The translations under genes and the position numbers were made by a program. 9,229 nt of DNA from Bifidobacterium breve (GTDB lineage Bacteria > Actinomycetota > Acidimicrobiia > Acidimicrobiales > Ilumatobacteraceae): assembly GCA_945889575.1 (NCBI GenBank), contig CAMDBY010000062.1:1-9229 (forward strand), read 5' to 3'. Below are positions 6,816-9,229 of this stretch, one piece after another (the stretch's first letter is position 1; each line of letters starts with the position of its first letter). Below the pieces are notes generated by a model. The model was not told the origin of the DNA and searched no databases. It was given only the letters and a program-made list of their open reading frames with translations.

Positions 6816-7948
6816 CACGTTTGCCACTTGTCCTTCGTGGTCGAGAGTTTCCCATTCCTGTAGTGCTTGCGCCAATGGCGGGCGTTACCAATATTCCATT
6901 CCGCGCACAATGCCGTACCTTTGGGCCTGATCTTGTTTATGTCAGTGAGATGGTGATGGCTGTTGCGCTTGTTCATGGCAATGAGCGAACCAAGAAGATG
7001 GTTGCCTTCGGCCCAGACGAAGATTTCCGTAGTTTGCAAATTTACGGAAGCGACCCTGACTTTGTAGGCAAGGCAGTGCGCGCATTGTGCGAACAAGATA
7101 TTGCGGACCACATTGATATGAACTTTGGTTGTCCGGCAACAAAGGTCACTCGCAAAGGTGGCGGCGCAGCAGTTCCTGTAAAGCGCAATCTGACTCGCGC
7201 AATTATGGCCGCAGCAGTGAAAGCTGCTGAACCATATGGCGTGCCTATTACGTGCAAATTCCGCATTGGCATCAATGACAACATCACCACTTTTCTTGAT
7301 ACTGGTAGAACCGCAGAAGACGAAGGCATAGCGATGATTGCATTGCATGCACGCACTGCCGAACAGCACTATGCAGGCCATTCTCATTGGGAAAAGATCG
7401 CTGAACTCAAACAAGCCGTTACCAGTATTCCTGTTTTTGGTAATGGCGATATTTGGGAAGCACATGATGCCATCGACATGATGGAACAGACCGGGTGTGA
7501 CGGCGTTGTTGTGGGGCGCGGATGCCTTGGTAAGCCGTGGTTGTTTCGTGATCTTGTTGACGCGTTTAGCGGCAGAGAAGTACAGGCATCACCAAATCTT
7601 GGCTTTGTTCTGAATGTCATGCAGGAACATGCACAAGGCCTGATGGAAATAATGGGGCCTGATTATGGCATCCGTAATTTCCGTAAACATTGCGGTTGGT
7701 ATCTCACTGGGTATCCAGTTGGCTCCGAAGTCCGTAGATCATTTGCCACGGTGTCAACATTTGAGCAGTTGCAAGAAATCTCATCAGAACTTGATCATGC
7801 AATGACACTTCTGCCTGGTGGAGAACGCTTTACTCGCGGTCACACAAACGGCCCTATCAAAGTTGTGTTGCCTGAGGGCTACTTAGATAATCGTGATGAT
7901 CTCACCGTGCCAGATGATGGCCATGAGATGGCGCTAAGCGGCGGCTAA
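6812..7948 (+). CDS. dusB: tRNA-dihydrouridine synthase, DusB/NifR3 type
   Basis: This FMN-dependent enzyme reduces specific uridines in the tRNA D-loop to dihydrouridine with NADPH. The 378-residue protein has an N-terminal TIM barrel: VVLAPMAGVTNIPFR (17-31) is the canonical Dus opening, YVSEMV (43-48) and LQIYGSDP (75-82) follow. HIDMNFGCPATKVTRKGGGAA (100-120) holds the catalytic cysteine C107. CKFRIG (148-153) supplies the FMN-contacting lysine K149, and LHARTAEQHYAG (178-189) the histidine H179. VFGNGDI (198-204) and GVVVGRGCLGKPWLF (221-235) bind the FMN phosphate. The C-terminal part from about 245 is the helical tRNA-contacting domain, including NFRKHCGWYL (289-298). The ATG at 6812 overlaps tsaD by 4 nt and gives the family-typical short N-terminus; an in-frame start at 6770 is rejected because it lies within tsaD and adds unrelated residues. 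The TAA overlaps the stop of the - strand neighbour. Confidence 0.95.
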   Translation: MTRLPLVLRGREFPIPVVLAPMAGVTNIPFRAQCRTFGPDLVYVSEMVMAVALVHGNERTKKMVAFGPDEDFRSLQIYGSDPDFVGKAVRALCEQDIADHIDMNFGCPATKVTRKGGGAAVPVKRNLTRAIMAAAVKAAEPYGVPITCKFRIGINDNITTFLDTGRTAEDEGIAMIALHARTAEQHYAGHSHWEKIAELKQAVTSIPVFGNGDIWEAHDAIDMMEQTGCDGVVVGRGCLGKPWLFRDLVDAFSGREVQASPNLGFVLNVMQEHAQGLMEIMGPDYGIRNFRKHCGWYLTGYPVGSEVRRSFATVSTFEQLQEISSELDHAMTLLPGGERFTRGHTNGPIKVVLPEGYLDNRDDLTVPDDGHEMALSGG

Positions 7949-8247
7949 ATAAGTTTCGACAGTGCAACTGCCACAGCAACCGTCACGGCGTTCATAGCAA
8001 TCATTGTCGTGATTAACCATTTCGTTTGCTCGTGGATTAGCTCCCGTACACCGACTTCAATGGTCAACTGAAGATTGAGCATGTCGCCCTTGAGTTCATC
8101 ACGTAGATGTTGCAGGTCTGTTTTGGTGGCGACGTCGGCCCAGCCGACGGGAGGAAGAAGTTCCATAAGTGTGTCTGCTGCCTCCTCGTTCAGAATCTGG
8201 CCGATTGCGGTCCGTAGTTGAAATCTAGACGCTTCAGTGATGCTCAT
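7945..8247 (-). CDS. Small coiled-coil protein with one C-terminal membrane segment, unknown function
   Basis: This is a 100-residue protein on the minus strand. The ATG at 8245-8247 starts MSITEASRFQ. A longer frame up to 8325 would overlap maf by 43 nt and add 26 low-quality residues, so the internal start is preferred; no clear Shine-Dalgarno marks either. Visible parts are a helical N-terminus (1-30), the motif LPPVGWADVATKTDL (31-45), an amphipathic helix likely to form a coiled coil (about 43-76, with acidic and basic residues alternating with Leu/Ile), and a hydrophobic segment at about 78-97 ending SKLI. From memory, short proteins with a P-V-G-W-x-D-V-A-T-K motif, a coiled coil and a terminal membrane helix are common in actinobacteria, sometimes as several paralogs, but I know of no assigned function. 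The gene is transcribed against dusB and away from maf. It reads as a real gene because the protein has ordered segments and the surrounding bases are otherwise non-coding. Confidence 0.72.
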   Translation of the reverse strand: MSITEASRFQLRTAIGQILNEEAADTLMELLPPVGWADVATKTDLQHLRDELKGDMLNLQLTIEVGVRELIHEQTKWLITTMIAMNAVTVAVAVALSKLI

Positions 8248-8282
8248 GTCAATGATGTGTGCGGGCGTCGTAGAGTTCTGGA

Positions 8283-8858
8283 ATGGAATCTGAGAGTTTC
8301 GTTGTGCTCGCATCACGTTCACCACGCCGCGTCGAACTGTTGAAGCAATTAGTCACCGACTTCACTGTGCTGCCAGCCGATATCGATGAAACTCCTCATA
8401 CGAACGAAGACCCGGTTTCCTATGTGAAACGCCTTGCACTAGAGAAAGCTCGCGCCGTATATATAGTCAGCGATTCTTCTGCCATCGTGATTGGTGCAGA
8501 CACCACAGTTGATCTTGATGGACACATATTTGGTCAGCCGGTCGATGACAACGATGCCCGCCAGATGTTGCGTCGACTCAGTGGAACCACCCATCAGGTC
8601 CATACAGGGGTGGCAGTCGTGAGTGCCTCGGGGGAAGCAGTCGAGGTCGTCAGTTCTTCGGTCACCTTTCTTGATCTTCGGCCAGAGATGCTCGAGTGGT
8701 ATATCGGAACGGGTGAATCTGTCGGCAAGGCGGGTTCCTATGCCATTCAGGGACATGGAAGTGCCCTGGTGGCCTCTTCAGTCGGATCCATGTCCAATAT
8801 CATTGGCCTTCCGCTGGACGAGACCGCCCGATTGCTCGGAGTTCCGGCCCCGAAATAG
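8283..8858 (+). CDS. maf: Maf-type nucleoside triphosphate pyrophosphatase
   Basis: Maf proteins hydrolyse non-canonical or surplus nucleoside triphosphates (for example dTTP, UTP or modified nucleotides) to the monophosphate and pyrophosphate, a house-cleaning role also linked to septum control. The 191-residue protein has the full motif set: VVLASRSPRRVELL (7-20), DIDET (33-37), LALEKAR (51-57), GADTTVDLDG (71-80) with the likely catalytic aspartate D73, GQPVDDNDARQMLRRLSG (84-101), TGVAVVS (108-114), GKAGSYAIQGHGS (148-160) with K149, and SNIIGLPL (171-178). The ASRSPRR and IQG patterns resemble the YhdE-like dTTP/UTP branch, but the substrate cannot be settled from sequence alone. The ATG at 8283 puts the first motif at residue 7. 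A weak AGAG at 8272-8275 could act as the ribosome site. It is divergent from the small - strand gene, with only 35 bp between starts, and precedes the groES control region. Confidence 0.95.
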   Translation: MESESFVVLASRSPRRVELLKQLVTDFTVLPADIDETPHTNEDPVSYVKRLALEKARAVYIVSDSSAIVIGADTTVDLDGHIFGQPVDDNDARQMLRRLSGTTHQVHTGVAVVSASGEAVEVVSSSVTFLDLRPEMLEWYIGTGESVGKAGSYAIQGHGSALVASSVGSMSNIIGLPLDETARLLGVPAPK

Positions 8859-8870
8859 GACACCGAAACG

Positions 8871-8902
8871 GGACTGGCGTTGCTAAGGCGGCCCGCTAGT
8901 CC
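8871..8902 (+). terminator. Possible factor-independent terminator after maf
   Basis: An imperfect inverted repeat starts 12 bases after the maf stop. GGACTGGCG (8871-8879) pairs with CGCTAGTCC (8894-8902) in a 9-bp stem with one G-U pair and a 14-base loop. No run of T follows, so it is not a classic intrinsic terminator, although U-poor hairpin terminators have been proposed in actinobacteria. It overlaps the proposed groES -35 region, which makes the assignment tentative. Confidence 0.35.
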
Positions 8903-8909
8903 GTATCAT
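8880..8909 (+). promoter_or_regulatory. Predicted sigma70-like promoter of groES
   Basis: TTGCTA (8880-8885) and TATCAT (8904-8909) are separated by 18 bp and resemble -35 and -10 boxes of the housekeeping sigma factor. Transcription would start near 8915-8917, inside the left arm of the CIRCE operator. This is the arrangement expected for HrcA repression, where the repressor blocks initiation. The predicted leader would be about 60 bases. The match is moderate and rests on the CIRCE position as much as on the boxes. Confidence 0.6.
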
Positions 8910-8935
8910 TAGCAGTCGCACTCCTCGAGTGCTAA
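8909..8935 (+). promoter_or_regulatory. CIRCE operator (HrcA-binding site) upstream of groES
   Basis: TTAGCAGTC (8909-8917), a 9-base spacer, and GAGTGCTAA (8927-8935) match the CIRCE consensus TTAGCACTC-N9-GAGTGCTAA at 17 of 18 arm positions; only the seventh base of the left arm differs (G for C). The element lies directly after the predicted -10 box and 42 bases before the groES start, the standard place in groESL operons. HrcA would repress at normal temperature and release after heat shock. The hrcA gene is not in the window. Within the spacer a second GCACTC (8918-8923) can pair with GAGTGC (8927-8932). Confidence 0.93.
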
Positions 8936-8940
8936 TCCCC

Positions 8941-8958
8941 GGACCGGGTCACCGGTCC
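8941..8958 (+). promoter_or_regulatory. Perfect 7-bp hairpin in the groES leader
   Basis: GGACCGG (8941-8947), a 4-base loop GTCA and CCGGTCC (8952-8958) form a perfect, GC-rich stem in the predicted 5' untranslated region between CIRCE and the Shine-Dalgarno. No T run follows, so it is unlikely to terminate transcription. It could stabilise the mRNA or affect ribosome access, since its 3' edge lies 8 bases before GGAG. Function is not known. Confidence 0.6.
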
Positions 8959-8966
8959 TACTTCTC

Positions 8967-8970
8967 GGAG
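8967..8970 (+). promoter_or_regulatory. groES ribosome binding site
   Basis: GGAG sits seven bases before the ATG at 8978, good Shine-Dalgarno spacing. It is one of the clearest ribosome sites in the window, fitting a highly expressed chaperonin gene, and it fixes the groES start. Confidence 0.8.
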
Positions 8971-8977
8971 TAACATT

Positions 8978-9229
8978 ATGAACCTGAAGCCACTCGATGA
9001 CCGCATCGTTGTCAAGCCAAGCGAAGCAGAGCAGACCACTGCCTCTGGTCTCGTCATTCCAGACACAGCAAAAGAAAAGCCACAGCAGGGCACAGTGCTC
9101 GCAGTTGGTCCTGGTCGCTGGAGCGACGATGAAGGCAAGCATTTCGCACTCGACGTAAAAGTCGGCGATGTTGTTCTCTACAGCAAGTACGGCGGCACAG
9201 AAGTAACACATGGTGGCGATGATCTTTTG
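8978..9229 (+). CDS. groES: Co-chaperonin GroES (Hsp10), 3' truncated by window end
   Basis: GroES forms the heptameric lid of the GroEL folding chamber in the cytoplasm. Eighty-four codons are visible of an expected total of about 97-100. The protein starts MNLKPLDDRIVVKPSEAEQ, a typical GroES N-terminus. The mobile loop with its GroEL-contacting hydrophobic tripeptide is seen at TTASGLVIPDTAKEKPQ (20-36, LVI at 25-27). GTVLAVGPGRW (38-48) and the core strand VGDVVLYSKYGGTEV (62-76) are highly conserved. The frame is still open at base 9229. The sequence is closest in style to actinobacterial GroES proteins. CIRCE, promoter and a good Shine-Dalgarno precede it, so heat-shock control by HrcA is expected, and groEL probably follows. 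Confidence 0.97.
   Translation, partial: MNLKPLDDRIVVKPSEAEQTTASGLVIPDTAKEKPQQGTVLAVGPGRWSDDEGKHFALDVKVGDVVLYSKYGGTEVTHGGDDLL

Noticed and set aside
6470..7465. Long open frame on the - strand (331 codons) across tsaD and dusB
   Set aside because: It lies wholly antisense to two confidently identified genes, spans their junction, and its translation is rich in Cys, His and Asn without recognisable motifs, as expected of a shadow frame.
8248..8282. Divergent promoters between the small - strand gene and maf
   Set aside because: The gap is only 35 bp and I see no box pair with acceptable spacing; promoters probably lie within the neighbouring coding sequence, but none can be placed.
8248..8325. 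Longer N-terminus for the small - strand protein (start at 8325)
   Set aside because: It would overlap the maf start by 43 nt and add 26 residues of no evident structure; the internal ATG at 8247 leaves a clean divergent gap.

Overview
The window is a compact bacterial chromosome segment of housekeeping genes, with base composition near half GC. Gene content and order point to an actinobacterium: an acpS-nnr-alr-tsaE-tsaB-rimI-tsaD run leading towards groES, in broadly the same order as the mycobacterial groES-tsaD-rimI-tsaB-tsaE-alr-nnr-glmS neighbourhood. Protein details (the AcpS, GroES and Maf sequences and a small P-V-G-W-A-D-V-A-T-K protein) and the moderate GC suggest a low-GC Acidimicrobiia-like aquatic lineage. 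That placement is inference; no rRNA is present to test it.

Layout. 1-1149 is the 3' part of a large SIS-domain protein of the GlmS type, which carries about 300 extra residues after the SIS fold. 1151-1516 is acpS. 1560-2957 is a fused NAD(P)HX epimerase/dehydratase (nnr). 2947-4077 is alanine racemase (alr). 4074-5266 holds tsaE and tsaB, followed by rimI (5263-5790), tsaD (5787-6815) and dusB (6812-7948). All of these are on the + strand and tightly packed. From alr to dusB each junction is a 4-nt start/stop overlap (GTGA or ATGA), and nnr-alr overlaps by 11 nt, so this is almost certainly one translationally coupled operon. A small membrane-anchored coiled-coil protein on the - strand (7945-8247) meets dusB tail to tail, with the stop codons overlapping. 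Divergent from it is maf (8283-8858). The last segment is a clear heat-shock control region (possible maf terminator, sigma70-like promoter, CIRCE operator for HrcA, leader hairpin, Shine-Dalgarno) followed by groES, cut by the window end.

How the genes fit together. The glmS-like gene, alr and, indirectly, acpS serve envelope precursors and lipid synthesis. nnr repairs hydrated NAD(P)H. tsaE, tsaB and tsaD form the bacterial t6A37 tRNA-modification machinery (tsaC is not here). dusB adds a second tRNA modification (dihydrouridine) to the same transcript. rimI is the usual acetyltransferase partner gene within tsa operons. maf is a nucleotide house-cleaning pyrophosphatase. groES starts the chaperonin operon.

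Most of the window is ordinary core genome. The points most worth a second look are the unexplained C-terminal region of the GlmS-like protein with its missing canonical GlmS C-tail, the unbroken chain of overlaps that pulls dusB into the t6A operon, the small - strand membrane protein, and the CIRCE/leader-hairpin architecture ahead of groES. No tRNA, rRNA, CRISPR array, insertion sequence or phage feature was seen.
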